DNA of 64,000 bases from OLB16 sp964481775 (GTDB lineage Bacteria > Hinthialibacterota > Hinthialibacteria > OLB16). Position 1 is the stretch's first letter. The number at the start of each line of letters is the position of its first letter. This document shows, one piece after another, positions 8,558 to 17,524 of the stretch. The notes beneath the pieces are model-generated. The model did not search any database, was not told where the DNA came from, and saw only the letters and a program-made list of their open reading frames with translations. The stretch is taken from the NCBI GenBank assembly GCA_964481775.1, contig CAYZUX010000006.1, forward strand, positions 1 through 64,000, read 5' to 3'. Both the position numbers and the translations under genes were made by a program.

Positions 8558-9847
8558 CTACTGGTGCGGGTCTTCATTGTCCTCGATCACGGTGGCTTTC
8601 GCCTGGTTGAGAATCCTGACCCCTTTTATCCCGTTATTGCCCCGGATAATGGCATGTTTTACATCGGGTCCAAGTTCCACACCGGGTTGTTCGGTCCCAA
8701 ATGTGGAATTGTGAATCTGAACTCTGCCGGACTTGGCCACAACGAGGGGACGGTTGCCCTGCCGGTCCTTCCAGCTGCTGAAATAGCAGTCGCTGAAGGA
8801 GACAAAGCCATCTCCCTCGATCAGTGCGTTATGATCCGCAGGTCCCCAGAACGCGCAATTCACAAAACGTACATTCCCCTTGCAGGTGGGGCTGATGACC
8901 GCCTCGATGGGACGTTCTCCAAGAAACGAAACAAATTGTCCACCTGTGATCAGGAGCCCCATGTGTTGGATGGCGTCCACCTGGATGGCGATCTGGCAGG
9001 AATCCGCTCCGATGCCAGTGAACTGCCCATTGCAGGTTCCTTTTTCGGTCTCGATAAAACGGTATCCAATTTTCGCGGGGAAGACAAAGTTATTGGTGAC
9101 ATACTCCCAGTCGGTCCGTGCAAAGATAAAAGCTTCCAGGTTATCTCCCATATACTTGTAAACCGGGTCCCAGGCCCCTCCAATCGAAGCTGCTGACCAC
9201 CAATGGCAATGGAACTGGACATTCTCCACCCTTCCGATATCGGTACAGGCATCGACAAACAGGCCTCTTCGTAACACACAACCGTACACGCTACGAATTC
9301 GGTGCCTGACATTCGGTTCAGGACCCACCTTGATCCCATTATAACTGTTGATCAGGGTGAGGTTTTCCAGCGTGTTGTCGAATCCGGTCAGATGGAATGT
9401 CCAGGGGTAGGGGTGGATGTCCCCTGGTTTCTGTTCTGGATACCAGATGGTGAGTCCTCGAACCATGGCGGAGTGTCCGACTTCGAACAAAGCGGGTGCG
9501 GCTTCATTGTCCCGCCCACCTGTTGCCTGGATCACCGTTCCGATCAGAGGTTCAATCGCTTGAGGTGCGTCATGAGAACCAATGACTGAAACACCCGGTT
9601 TGACTTGGAGACTGCCTGCCACCAGGAACCTCCCAGGCGGAAGAATGACATTTCCCCCTTTTTCTGAGGCTGCATCGATGGCCTTCTGAATGGCGGTGGT
9701 GTCATCGGTTTTGCCGTCAGCCACCGCACCATAGTCCATCACTGAGAAGTCACCTTTTTTTGAAGCCATCTCCATCCCCTCCCCCATGGCTCCACCGGTT
9801 ATCCACAGACAGATCCATATAGAAACTAAACGGGTTTTCTGATTCAT
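8558..9847 (-). CDS. Secreted pectate-lyase-3-type beta-helix protein (paralog B)
   Basis: A 429-residue protein with a signal peptide (RLVSIWICLWITGGAMGEG), the pectate_lyase_3 signature (MDYGAVADGKTDDTTAIQKA; GGNVILPPGRFLV) and a right-handed beta-helix to the C-terminus. The ACTDIGRVENVQFHCHWW segment corresponds to QCYDVGRIENIHF of paralog A. It lacks the C-terminal carbohydrate-binding-like domain of the other two paralogs. The ATG at 9847 is preceded by a full AAGGAGG; upstream in-frame sequence to 9988 has no such signal. It lies 20 bases before the dockerin-like gene, which supports an operon. Confidence 0.85.
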   Translation of the reverse strand: MNQKTRLVSIWICLWITGGAMGEGMEMASKKGDFSVMDYGAVADGKTDDTTAIQKAIDAASEKGGNVILPPGRFLVAGSLQVKPGVSVIGSHDAPQAIEPLIGTVIQATGGRDNEAAPALFEVGHSAMVRGLTIWYPEQKPGDIHPYPWTFHLTGFDNTLENLTLINSYNGIKVGPEPNVRHRIRSVYGCVLRRGLFVDACTDIGRVENVQFHCHWWSAASIGGAWDPVYKYMGDNLEAFIFARTDWEYVTNNFVFPAKIGYRFIETEKGTCNGQFTGIGADSCQIAIQVDAIQHMGLLITGGQFVSFLGERPIEAVISPTCKGNVRFVNCAFWGPADHNALIEGDGFVSFSDCYFSSWKDRQGNRPLVVAKSGRVQIHNSTFGTEQPGVELGPDVKHAIIRGNNGIKGVRILNQAKATVIEDNEDPHQ

Positions 9848-10211
9848 TTCTACCCTCCTTAAAGATTCATGCCGGTATAGGAGGATGTCAGCAGTGCCTC
9901 CTCCAGAATCCCAGACAACCTCCTCACTTGGTCCAGTCTCGTGTTTTCCTGCAGTCTGGATCGTCTCATGCTCAAGGAACTGGCCCAAACCCTCAATTCA
10001 TACCTTGATTTCCACATTCTTCGTAGTCATCTCCAGGAAAGCCTGGCACCGCATTCCCCTTGCAACAGACAGACAGATGTCTACAGTTACCGAGTGGACT
10101 TACCGATGTTAAAAGAGGCTTTTTACTGATACCAATTATGCCAATCTCCCATTCGAAAGTGATCCCCTATCTTTGCGCCATCCTCTCCTTGAGCAGAAGG
10201 GGACCGGTAAG
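9848..10211. other. Divergent intergenic region, 364 bases
   Basis: The region separates divergent genes and must hold promoters for both, but no clear -35/-10 pair was found. Only a weak hairpin around 10109-10126 (GTTAAAAG / CTTTTTAC) and the AAGGAGG ribosome site at the left edge stand out. Short open frames here look non-coding. Confidence 0.5.
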
Positions 10212-10667
10212 ATGAGGCTACGAGCTGAAGGCAGAAAAGTGGTCATCGCGGATGATGCTCAGGAAATACTGGACCTTCTCTGTCTGGTTCTTGAGCAAAG
10301 GGGGTATGAAGTTTTTCCCTATACAGATGGGGCGATGGCTTTACGTGAGATCCCGGAAATTCAACCGGACCTGGTGATCCTCGACATACTGATGCCTGGT
10401 GCAGATGGTCTGGAAGTCTGCGATGCGGTGAAAAAGAATCCTTCTCTTTCCCATATTCCGGTCTTTCTGATGACAAGTGCAACAGCGGGTTCAGAGGTGG
10501 CCGATGGTTTTTGGAAGATTGGGACCTGTGCCGATGCGTTTTTCAGCAAGCCCTTTAATCCCATGGAAGTCGCTGCTTATGCCGATAAGTTTGTGATGGG
10601 TGTGGAGCTTCCCGCAGGTTTAACCTCACGGTCATCGGGGGGTGGAGCAGCGAGGGTTACCCGCTGA
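10212..10667 (+). CDS. Single-domain response regulator (receiver only)
   Basis: A 151-residue receiver domain without an output domain. The acidic pocket (VVIADDAQEI), the phospho-acceptor Asp in DLVILDILMPGADG, the Thr/Ser position (VFLMTSATAG) and the Lys in FFSKPFNP are present. It probably acts by protein contact, like CheY-type or Spo0F-type proteins. The ATG at 10212 gives a start just before the domain. The stop is one base from the uppP start, and a sensor kinase gene follows uppP, so the kinase at 11584 is the natural partner. Confidence 0.85.
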   Translation: MRLRAEGRKVVIADDAQEILDLLCLVLEQRGYEVFPYTDGAMALREIPEIQPDLVILDILMPGADGLEVCDAVKKNPSLSHIPVFLMTSATAGSEVADGFWKIGTCADAFFSKPFNPMEVAAYADKFVMGVELPAGLTSRSSGGGAARVTR

Positions 10668-10668
10668 A

Positions 10669-11502
10669 ATGACCGAATTCTTCCTTGCCGCTTACCTGGG
10701 CACAATCCAGGGACTCACCGAGTTTCTACCCATCAGTAGTTCCGGGCATCTGGCGCTTTCTCACATTCTATTCGACCGTTTTGGTTATCATTTACCAACC
10801 GATGACCTTTTCTTCGATCTTCTCCTGCATCTCGGGACTCTGATTGTGGTGCTTGGTTTCTACCGGAAAGAGATTCTCCAGTTTTTCTATGAGTGGACCG
10901 GAATGGAAGGCGTGGTTCAAAGCTCTGTTCCGGCGGGTGTCTGCAGGCAATGGACCTGGTACATCCTTGTGGCCACTTTTGTCACTGCCGCGCTGTCGCT
11001 GCCTTTTGAAAAACAGCTTGAAGAATCCTTCAGTGAACCCTACTCGATGGGAGTGTCGTGGATCTTCACGGGGATGCTTCTGATGCTTTCGGGATGGCTG
11101 GCGGAACGCACCCCTGAGAACCGGACTCGTCCCATCACTCTCAAAACCGCCATTTTTGTGGGTGTTCTGCAAGCGGTTTCTGTCCTCCCCGCTGTTTCAC
11201 GCTCAGGCGCCACCATTGCTGCCGCGCTGCTCCTGGGAGTCCGCAAGCAGGAGGCTGTGACCTTCTCGTTTTTGATCTCGGTTCCCGCCATCCTGGGTGC
11301 GGTCTTTCTTCATGCCCGCAAGGTTCAGGAGGTGGCCTGGGCGGCTCCATTGGTAGGGGTTGTCTTTGCAATGGTTTTCGGGTGGTTCGCGCTCGCACTC
11401 CTGGTAAAATGGGTAATACGCGGACGGCTGACCGGATTCAGTTTGTACTGTTTCGCCATTGGCATCCTGACTGTAGCCATGGCAGCTGTGGGTTGGTTAT
11501 GA
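10669..11502 (+). CDS. uppP: Undecaprenyl-diphosphate phosphatase
   Basis: A 277-residue polytopic membrane protein of the BacA/UppP family, which dephosphorylates undecaprenyl diphosphate to recycle the lipid carrier for peptidoglycan and other envelope glycans. The two hallmark motifs are present: GLTEFLPISSSGHL near the N-terminus and AVSRSGATI in the second half. About eight hydrophobic segments follow. The ATG at 10669 lies one base after the stop of the receiver gene, suggesting coupled translation; a GTG at 10642 would overlap that gene. The length is normal for the family. Its place between a receiver and a kinase gene is unusual. Confidence 0.93.
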   Translation: MTEFFLAAYLGTIQGLTEFLPISSSGHLALSHILFDRFGYHLPTDDLFFDLLLHLGTLIVVLGFYRKEILQFFYEWTGMEGVVQSSVPAGVCRQWTWYILVATFVTAALSLPFEKQLEESFSEPYSMGVSWIFTGMLLMLSGWLAERTPENRTRPITLKTAIFVGVLQAVSVLPAVSRSGATIAAALLLGVRKQEAVTFSFLISVPAILGAVFLHARKVQEVAWAAPLVGVVFAMVFGWFALALLVKWVIRGRLTGFSLYCFAIGILTVAMAAVGWL

Positions 11503-11583
11503 GTTCTGGGGAGAGCCATTTGATGGGGTGTTGGTCTTCGCTGTTTGACCGGTTCCGGGGGCCAGAATGGCCGCACCGTATGG

Positions 11584-13824
11584 ATGATGCAGGCGCAGAA
11601 TCTCTCCAATCCACTTCCCTTTAGAAAGAGTCTGGGCGCCAAGCTGATGGTCGCCTTTGGCGTGGTCAGCATGATCGGCTATGTCGCCGCGCTTCAGGTC
11701 CTTCCACGTCTTTATATCTATGCCCAAGTCGAAGATATCCGGAGTGCGCACAATTATAACGCCCAATCCCTGCGGAAATATTTCCTGGCCTTTGTCCAGA
11801 CTCGAGCGGAAGACACGCTGAGTTCCCAAGTAAAAGCTGCTGAAGAAGCCGCCATGAAGCTTTGCGCCAATGCGGCCTTCTGCCAGGGAAATTTCCAGGG
11901 AGAGAATGCCCTCTCTCGAAATGAGGTCATGGCTCACCTTCCAGAAACCGGCGAGAGCTACGAAAAAAATGAAGTGAATGAAATTCTCTTGAACCTTGAA
12001 TTCCGGGAGGGGTTTCGGATCGTTCGAATCATCCCCTGGGAGGTCCCTCCGCTTGATTTACGTCTCAGCTTTCTTACGGATGATCCGAACTCTGATATGT
12101 ACATCCCGATATTGATCCCCCTGCGGATTCCTCGCACAGGACAGATTTGGACCCTGGCGGTGGGAAACTCGCGAAGAGATCCGATGGTTTTTAATGTGGG
12201 AGAAGAGCTTGAAATCTTTGCTCTCAAATCCACATCGAGCGTGCTTTTCTATCTTCCCAGTGAGTTGGAGGAAAAGAAACCCGAGTTGTGGAATCTGGTC
12301 CTGGCTAACCGTGAAATGGACTTCTGGCCGGCGGAAATTGAAGGGGAGAGCCTGGAACAAAGGTTCCTGTTTATCCCGGCTGACAATTTGAGTCAACGGG
12401 GAACTTTGGCGGGAGTCTTTTGTATTGTCTATCAGCAACCCAGTTCCGCCCTGTTCCCCTGGAAAGTCCTCGCTGCCAGCGGACTGGCCTATTGGGCCCT
12501 GGCCATCGCCGCCATGGCGGCTTTTTTGTTTTCGTATTTCTTCGCGCGCCGCATCAGCCGTCCCATTCAGAACCTCACTGCAACCGCGGTGGCCATCTCG
12601 CAAGGCCACCTTGACCGGCGTGTGGAGGTCAAAGTCCATGACGAGATCGGTGTTCTCGCACGCACCTTCAATGAGATGACCGACCGGTTACGAACCACTC
12701 TTGAGGAGTTGAGAGACCGGGCCGAAACCATCGAGAAACAGAATGTGGAACTTGATCTCAGGTTCAAGGAGTTGAATGCCCTTCAAAATTACACTGAAAA
12801 TGTTCTCGCCACGGTGGATAGTGCCATCCTCTCAGTGGATCTCGATGGGAAAATCCGGAGTCAGAACCGTGCTGCTCACAGCCTGCTGGGTCTTGTGGAA
12901 GGGCAAGTTCTGGAGGACCTCCCCTCAGAGGCCTTGGTGGAAAAGCTCCGGGCCAGTCTGGAATTGGGTGAGACAACCGTATCCGATGAAACCTCGATGG
13001 TCTCCCCGAAGGGTGAGAAGGTGACGGTTGCCCTTTCGGTCTCCCCACTCCGGGAGGGAGACTCCATCACCGGTGCGGTGGCGGTTCTGACCGATCTTCA
13101 GGTCATCAAGAACCTTGAAGCCATTGTCAGCCGGCAGGAACGTCTGGCCGCGCTTGGGCAATTGACGGCAGGAGTGGCTCATGAATTACGCAATCCCCTG
13201 AGTATCATTAAGGCCTGCGCGGAGATTCTCCATCAACGCTTTGCGAATCAACCCGGGGAGCAAGGCCTGACAGGTGATATCATCGAAGAGGTGGACCGTC
13301 TCTCTCGTGTGGTGACTGAGTTTCTCACCTTCGCACGTCCCAACCAGCCCAACCGGAGCCAGGTACATCTCAATGAGCTTCTGGCACGTAACATTGATCT
13401 GATGGAACGTGGCGAGGGAAACACGGTGACTTTTATCCGCTCATTCGAGGAACCTCTCCCGGATGTGGAAGCAGATGCGGAACAGGTCGAACAGGTTGTT
13501 TTGAATCTGGTCCGGAATGGCATCGAGGCCATGAATGGCAGTAAAGTGATCGAGATTCGTACCGGGCAGAACCCGGATGAAGGTACTGTTTGGTTTGAAG
13601 TAGTCGACCAGGGGAGTGGGATGGATCCGGAAACGCGGCGCAAGATTTTCGACCCTTTCTATACCACCAAGTCAGGTGGCACAGGGCTGGGACTATCAAT
13701 CTGCCACCGGATCATCGAATCTCATGGGGGTACGATCCAGGTGGTCAGCTCAGAACCTGGAAAAGGGACGGTATTCCGTGTGGTGTTTCCCTGTGTGGAG
13801 AAAACTCAACATGCCGGCGATTGA
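11584..13824 (+). CDS. Membrane sensor histidine kinase with HAMP and PAS domains
   Basis: About 746 residues. TM1 lies at roughly 20-42 and a periplasmic sensor region of about 250 residues follows. TM2 near 302-322 leads into HAMP (SRPIQNLTATAVAISQG), a coiled segment, PAS (YTENVLATVDSAILSVDLDG), HisKA with the phospho-His in AHELRNPLSIIK near residue 533, and HATPase with NLVRNGIEAM, DQGSGM, DPFYTT and GTGLGLSI. The sensor region has no domain I can name. The start is uncertain: tandem ATGs at 11584/11587 precede the first hydrophobic segment, but no good ribosome site is seen. The gene follows uppP on the same strand and precedes a PGRP-like lipoprotein, so an envelope signal is plausible. 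Confidence 0.87.
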   Translation: MMQAQNLSNPLPFRKSLGAKLMVAFGVVSMIGYVAALQVLPRLYIYAQVEDIRSAHNYNAQSLRKYFLAFVQTRAEDTLSSQVKAAEEAAMKLCANAAFCQGNFQGENALSRNEVMAHLPETGESYEKNEVNEILLNLEFREGFRIVRIIPWEVPPLDLRLSFLTDDPNSDMYIPILIPLRIPRTGQIWTLAVGNSRRDPMVFNVGEELEIFALKSTSSVLFYLPSELEEKKPELWNLVLANREMDFWPAEIEGESLEQRFLFIPADNLSQRGTLAGVFCIVYQQPSSALFPWKVLAASGLAYWALAIAAMAAFLFSYFFARRISRPIQNLTATAVAISQGHLDRRVEVKVHDEIGVLARTFNEMTDRLRTTLEELRDRAETIEKQNVELDLRFKELNALQNYTENVLATVDSAILSVDLDGKIRSQNRAAHSLLGLVEGQVLEDLPSEALVEKLRASLELGETTVSDETSMVSPKGEKVTVALSVSPLREGDSITGAVAVLTDLQVIKNLEAIVSRQERLAALGQLTAGVAHELRNPLSIIKACAEILHQRFANQPGEQGLTGDIIEEVDRLSRVVTEFLTFARPNQPNRSQVHLNELLARNIDLMERGEGNTVTFIRSFEEPLPDVEADAEQVEQVVLNLVRNGIEAMNGSKVIEIRTGQNPDEGTVWFEVVDQGSGMDPETRRKIFDPFYTTKSGGTGLGLSICHRIIESHGGTIQVVSSEPGKGTVFRVVFPCVEKTQHAGD

Positions 13825-13855
13825 AAGCCTTCTTCTCAAGGGAGACTGCCCGCGT

Positions 13856-14611
13856 ATGAATCACCGGCGAACCGGGCTTCCTTGTGCCGTTAGCGGAATC
13901 CTTGTGGCCATGATTTTCTGTTTGGCGGGATGTGGCTCCTGGCGCGAGAAAAACAACCAGGAAACATTCACGTATCAAGAACCCGAGATCCCTCCGCTGG
14001 TCCAGCCGCAAATCATCCCCACTCATGAGTATATCCGTCAGACTCCCTCGGGACGCCTTTATCCTCTCAAGCCAGCACGGATCGCCATTGTGGCCATGCC
14101 TGATTTCATTGTGGGTTCCGATCCCGAGCCCTACCTGAGAAATCATGTCAGTAAGGCCAAATCCCAAGGCAGTTCTTTCCTTCCCTTTCACTATTATCTT
14201 TCCCCGGACGGAGTCGTCTATGAGGGGCAATCCACCGAGTATGCGGGTGATCTGGGGGGACGCCGTGTGACTGATGCCATCCTCCTGGGTGTGATGGGGG
14301 ATTACGATCAGCCCGCCAGCTTCATGCCTCCTCCTCAGGAAAAGATGCTGGTCCAGTTGTGTGCCTGGCTTTGCTCTCAGAACTCAATAGAACCATCCCA
14401 GATCGTCCCGGCCCGTGAGATCAATCCCGATGCGCCTCCTTTGGGGGTTAACCTCCAGAACTGGTTTGGCCCCACGGATACGCTTCGTGAACGGGTTCGC
14501 CTGACCATACAGAAGGGGAATGAGGATGCTCGCAAACGGGAGGAGAGCCTGCTGGCTCCCTTACGGACCAAGAAAGAACGGCGTCCCCCGGATATCAACG
14601 AAGACTTCTGA
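13856..14611 (+). CDS. PGRP/amidase-2-like lipoprotein, probably without catalytic zinc site
   Basis: A 251-residue lipoprotein with a type II signal peptide ending in the lipobox LAGC (Cys near residue 26). The mature part resembles the N-acetylmuramoyl-L-alanine amidase-2/PGRP fold: FHYYLSPDGVVYEGQSTEYA matches the family's central strand, ILLGVMGDYD the next strand, and LCAWLCSQNSIEPSQIVPAR the last helix and loop. The first zinc histidine, expected in a VIHHT-type motif, is replaced by IVAMPDF, and the last, expected in GHRE, by PARE. It may therefore bind peptidoglycan rather than cleave it. The ATG at 13856 has AAGGGAG about 11 bases upstream; an ATG at 13811 would overlap the kinase gene. 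metF starts 15 bases downstream. Confidence 0.72.
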   Translation: MNHRRTGLPCAVSGILVAMIFCLAGCGSWREKNNQETFTYQEPEIPPLVQPQIIPTHEYIRQTPSGRLYPLKPARIAIVAMPDFIVGSDPEPYLRNHVSKAKSQGSSFLPFHYYLSPDGVVYEGQSTEYAGDLGGRRVTDAILLGVMGDYDQPASFMPPPQEKMLVQLCAWLCSQNSIEPSQIVPAREINPDAPPLGVNLQNWFGPTDTLRERVRLTIQKGNEDARKREESLLAPLRTKKERRPPDINEDF

Positions 14612-14626
14612 AAAGGACCCCATCGG

Positions 14627-15502
14627 ATGAGAATTGTCGATCTATTGGCCAGCCACAGGCCGGCATTTTCCTTTGAGTTTTTTCCACCCAAGACTGACGA
14701 GGGGTTTGCTCAGTTGTTTCATACCCTCCAGGCGCTCGAACCACTTCACCCGACCTTTGTCTCGGTCACTTTTGGTGCGGGGGGGAGTACACGTGCCAAA
14801 ACCGTCGAGCTGGTAAAACGCATCCGTTCCGAGATCGGACTGGAAACCATGGCTCATTTGACCTGTGTGGGACTTACGCAGAATGAGATCGGGATCATCC
14901 TGGATGATCTACAGGAGGGTGGTATCGAAAATATTCTGGCGTTGCGTGGCGATCCGCCCAAGGGAGAAGATCACTTCACCGCCACAGCGGGGGGCTTTGC
15001 TCATGCAAATGAACTTGTCGAGTTCATCCGGTCGCGTTGGAACTTCTCGATTGGAGCCGCCTGCTATCCCGAAAAACATCCCGAGGCCCCAGATGCTCAG
15101 GCGGATCTGGAAGCTCTCAAACGCAAGGTGGATGCAGGGGTTGATTTTCTGATCTCCCAACTCTTCTTTGAGAACAGCCTCTTCTATAACTTCCGTGATA
15201 AAGCCCGCCAGGCGGGCATCCATGTCCCTATCCTTGCCGGGATCATGCCGATCCTCAACCGGAAGCAGGTGCAGAGATTTGTCCAGATGTGTGGTGCATC
15301 TCTCCCCAGGGAGTTGGGGGGTCGGATCGCGGCGGTCGAGGATGATGAAGAAGCGGTTCGGCATATCGGAGCTTTTCACGCCACGCTCCAATGTCTGGGT
15401 CTGCTTGAGAGAGGGGTGGATGGTATCCACTTCTATACCTTGAATCGTTCCACTGCAACACGCGCGATCTATCAGCTCTTGCGTACTCAGCCGGTGGGAT
15501 GA
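14627..15502 (+). CDS. metF: 5,10-methylenetetrahydrofolate reductase
   Basis: A 291-residue FAD enzyme that reduces methylenetetrahydrofolate to 5-methyltetrahydrofolate for methionine synthesis. Family signatures include FSFEFFPPKTDEG at the N-terminus, VSVTFGAGGSTR, AHLTCVG, ILALRGDPPKGE and AGIMPILN. The length fits bacterial MetF. AAGGA lies upstream of the ATG. It ends a five-gene rightward run but has no obvious functional tie to uppP or the kinase. It is convergent with cheR. Confidence 0.94.
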   Translation: MRIVDLLASHRPAFSFEFFPPKTDEGFAQLFHTLQALEPLHPTFVSVTFGAGGSTRAKTVELVKRIRSEIGLETMAHLTCVGLTQNEIGIILDDLQEGGIENILALRGDPPKGEDHFTATAGGFAHANELVEFIRSRWNFSIGAACYPEKHPEAPDAQADLEALKRKVDAGVDFLISQLFFENSLFYNFRDKARQAGIHVPILAGIMPILNRKQVQRFVQMCGASLPRELGGRIAAVEDDEEAVRHIGAFHATLQCLGLLERGVDGIHFYTLNRSTATRAIYQLLRTQPVG

Positions 15503-15541
15503 TTCGGTCAGATCGACCCGGTGACACCAGGCAGGGCTTGA

Positions 15542-16366
15542 TCAGGAAGGGTTCTTCTCCGCGAGCTGGTAGTAAATTCCTCCCAGGGGTGAACTCCTGG
15601 ACTGAACAACATCAGTGATACCAAGCACCGTTTCAGTGGATCCCAGGAACAGGATCCCATCGGGTTTGAGCAATCGGGCCATCCTTTCGAGTATCTGCCT
15701 CTTCAACTCCATGTTGAAGTAAATGAGAACATTTCTGCAGAAGATCAAGTCGAAAGGACCAGAAACACTTAGAGGTTGAGTGAGATTCACGATTTTCCAG
15801 GTTATGAATTCCCCCAGCCGGGAGGAGATGATCCAATGGGTTCCGCTCTGCTGGAAGTATTTGGTCAGCATGAGAATCGGCAATCCGCGATTCACCTCGA
15901 TCTGCGTGTAAATCCCCTTTTTGGCACGGTCAATCACTTGGGTGTTGATATCAGAGGCGATGATCTGAAGGTCATACCTGGTAATGTCGGGCCAGGATTC
16001 CATGAAAGACATGGCGACACTGTAAGGTTCCTGACCCGTGGATGCGGCCGCGCACCAGATCCGGATGGGACGGGACGGTGATTTTCTGTAACGGTGAATC
16101 AGTTCCTGCTGAAGCAGCTTGAAGGGAGCGATATCCCTGAAGAACAGGGTCTCGTTGGTGGTCAGTGCTTCGATAATCCGCTGCCGGAGCTCCGGGCTGA
16201 GGGAGTTTCTTACGGCGTCATAGAGCTGACGCAGGCTACTGTGTCCCAAGTCCCGCGCCAGTGGTGCCAGGCGGGATTCAATCAGGTATCCCTTGTCTTC
16301 TCCGAGAACGATTCCACTGTTCTGGTGGACAATTCGTGCAAAAAAAGATTCTTCTTCTTTGAGCAT
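15542..16366 (-). CDS. cheR: Chemotaxis protein methyltransferase
   Basis: A 274-residue CheR with the N-terminal helical domain (SRLAPLARDLGHSSLRQLY), the TTNETLFFRD motif and the SAM-binding Rossmann region (RIWCAAASTGQEPYSVAM; LIFCRNVLIYFN). CheR methylates glutamates on chemoreceptors with S-adenosylmethionine, setting adaptation against CheB. The start is three bases from the cheB stop, so the genes are co-transcribed and probably coupled. It is the last gene of the che operon. Confidence 0.94.
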   Translation of the reverse strand: MLKEEESFFARIVHQNSGIVLGEDKGYLIESRLAPLARDLGHSSLRQLYDAVRNSLSPELRQRIIEALTTNETLFFRDIAPFKLLQQELIHRYRKSPSRPIRIWCAAASTGQEPYSVAMSFMESWPDITRYDLQIIASDINTQVIDRAKKGIYTQIEVNRGLPILMLTKYFQQSGTHWIISSRLGEFITWKIVNLTQPLSVSGPFDLIFCRNVLIYFNMELKRQILERMARLLKPDGILFLGSTETVLGITDVVQSRSSPLGGIYYQLAEKNPS

Positions 16367-16369
16367 GAC

Positions 16370-17440
16370 TTACCATTTTCCCACAAGGTCCATCAGACGT
16401 GGACCGATCTGGTCCAGTGGCAAAATTTCATCCGCTAATCCGTGGCTGACAATCAAGCTCGGCATCCCGTAGACCACGCAGGTTTCGCGGTTCTGTGCAA
16501 TCAGGTAGGCATCACAAGCTTTTAGAATCTTTCCCCCCTCGAAGCCATCCTGGCCCATCCCTGTCATGATGACTCCGATCGCGTTCGTCCCGTGGGAATT
16601 CGCGACGGAGCGGAACATCACATCCACCGAGGGACGGCAGCTGCATTCTTTTGGTCCCTGGTGAAGGTGGATGGCTGGGGTGGAATGTGCGGATCTCTTG
16701 TGAACCTCCATGTGATAATCACCCGGAGCAATATAGACATGCCCTGCCTCCACCGGCTGATCCTGTCTGGCTTCACTCACCTGAAGCGGGCATACCTTAT
16801 CCAAACGGTTGGCAAGTTGTTCCGTAAACAAGGGAGGCATATGTTGAGTGATCAGGATCGGCGAAAGGAAGTCTTTCCTGATGGAACCAAGCACGCTCAC
16901 GAGGGCATTCGGCCCTCCGGTTGAAATACCGATAGCCACAAGCGGAGGCTCGTTGCTTCGTCTGAACCGTCTGGATCGGGAAGTGACACTGAGGGTTTGT
17001 TCCGGTTTATCCGGAGCTGTTGAGACGGGCGCAGGCTGTGAACTGAAGGCTCGTATCTTTGGGACGAGATCCTGTTGAATGGTAATTTTGTTTGTTTCCA
17101 GCGAGGCTCCCGTGGGTTTTGTGACGAAATCGACCGCACCAAGAGCGAGTGCCTCGAGAGTCGATTTGGCCCCTGTCCGTGTGTGGGCACTGAACATGAT
17201 GACTCGAACCATTGGCCAACGCTGACGGATACAACGGAGAGTCTCGATACCATCCATCTTGGGCATTTCAACATCAAGGATGACTATATCGGGGGATTTC
17301 AGACGGATCATTTCAAGTCCAATTTCCCCATTCGCTGCTGTCCCAACGATTTCGATGACGGGATCCTGCTCCAAGGCACTCGAGATCGTACGGCGGAATA
17401 CCGCTGAATCATCAACGATTAAAACTTTTAGTTTGGTCAT
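16370..17440 (-). CDS. cheB: Protein-glutamate methylesterase/deamidase response regulator
   Basis: A 356-residue CheB with an N-terminal receiver domain (LIVDDSAVFRRTI; phospho-Asp in IVILDVEMPKMDG) and a C-terminal methylesterase domain. The catalytic triad is visible as Ser in AIGISTGGPNA, His in LITQHMP and Asp in IGVIMTGMGQDG. It removes methyl groups from receptors when phosphorylated by CheA. The linker of about 50 residues is unremarkable. It lies between cheY and cheR in the che operon. Confidence 0.95.
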   Translation of the reverse strand: MTKLKVLIVDDSAVFRRTISSALEQDPVIEIVGTAANGEIGLEMIRLKSPDIVILDVEMPKMDGIETLRCIRQRWPMVRVIMFSAHTRTGAKSTLEALALGAVDFVTKPTGASLETNKITIQQDLVPKIRAFSSQPAPVSTAPDKPEQTLSVTSRSRRFRRSNEPPLVAIGISTGGPNALVSVLGSIRKDFLSPILITQHMPPLFTEQLANRLDKVCPLQVSEARQDQPVEAGHVYIAPGDYHMEVHKRSAHSTPAIHLHQGPKECSCRPSVDVMFRSVANSHGTNAIGVIMTGMGQDGFEGGKILKACDAYLIAQNRETCVVYGMPSLIVSHGLADEILPLDQIGPRLMDLVGKW

Positions 17441-17524
17441 TTCCTCTTGGCCGGGACCAGGTTTCCCCTCAGCACACGTTCTGGCTGGAAACGTACAACG
17501 GGTATTCAGGCGAAAAAGGTGATC

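Noticed and set aside
11523..11624. A 33-codon frame with GGGGAG upstream, just before the sensor kinase start
   Set aside because: It is in a different frame from the kinase and its translation shows no leader-peptide or domain character. It may only reflect the poorly defined kinase start.
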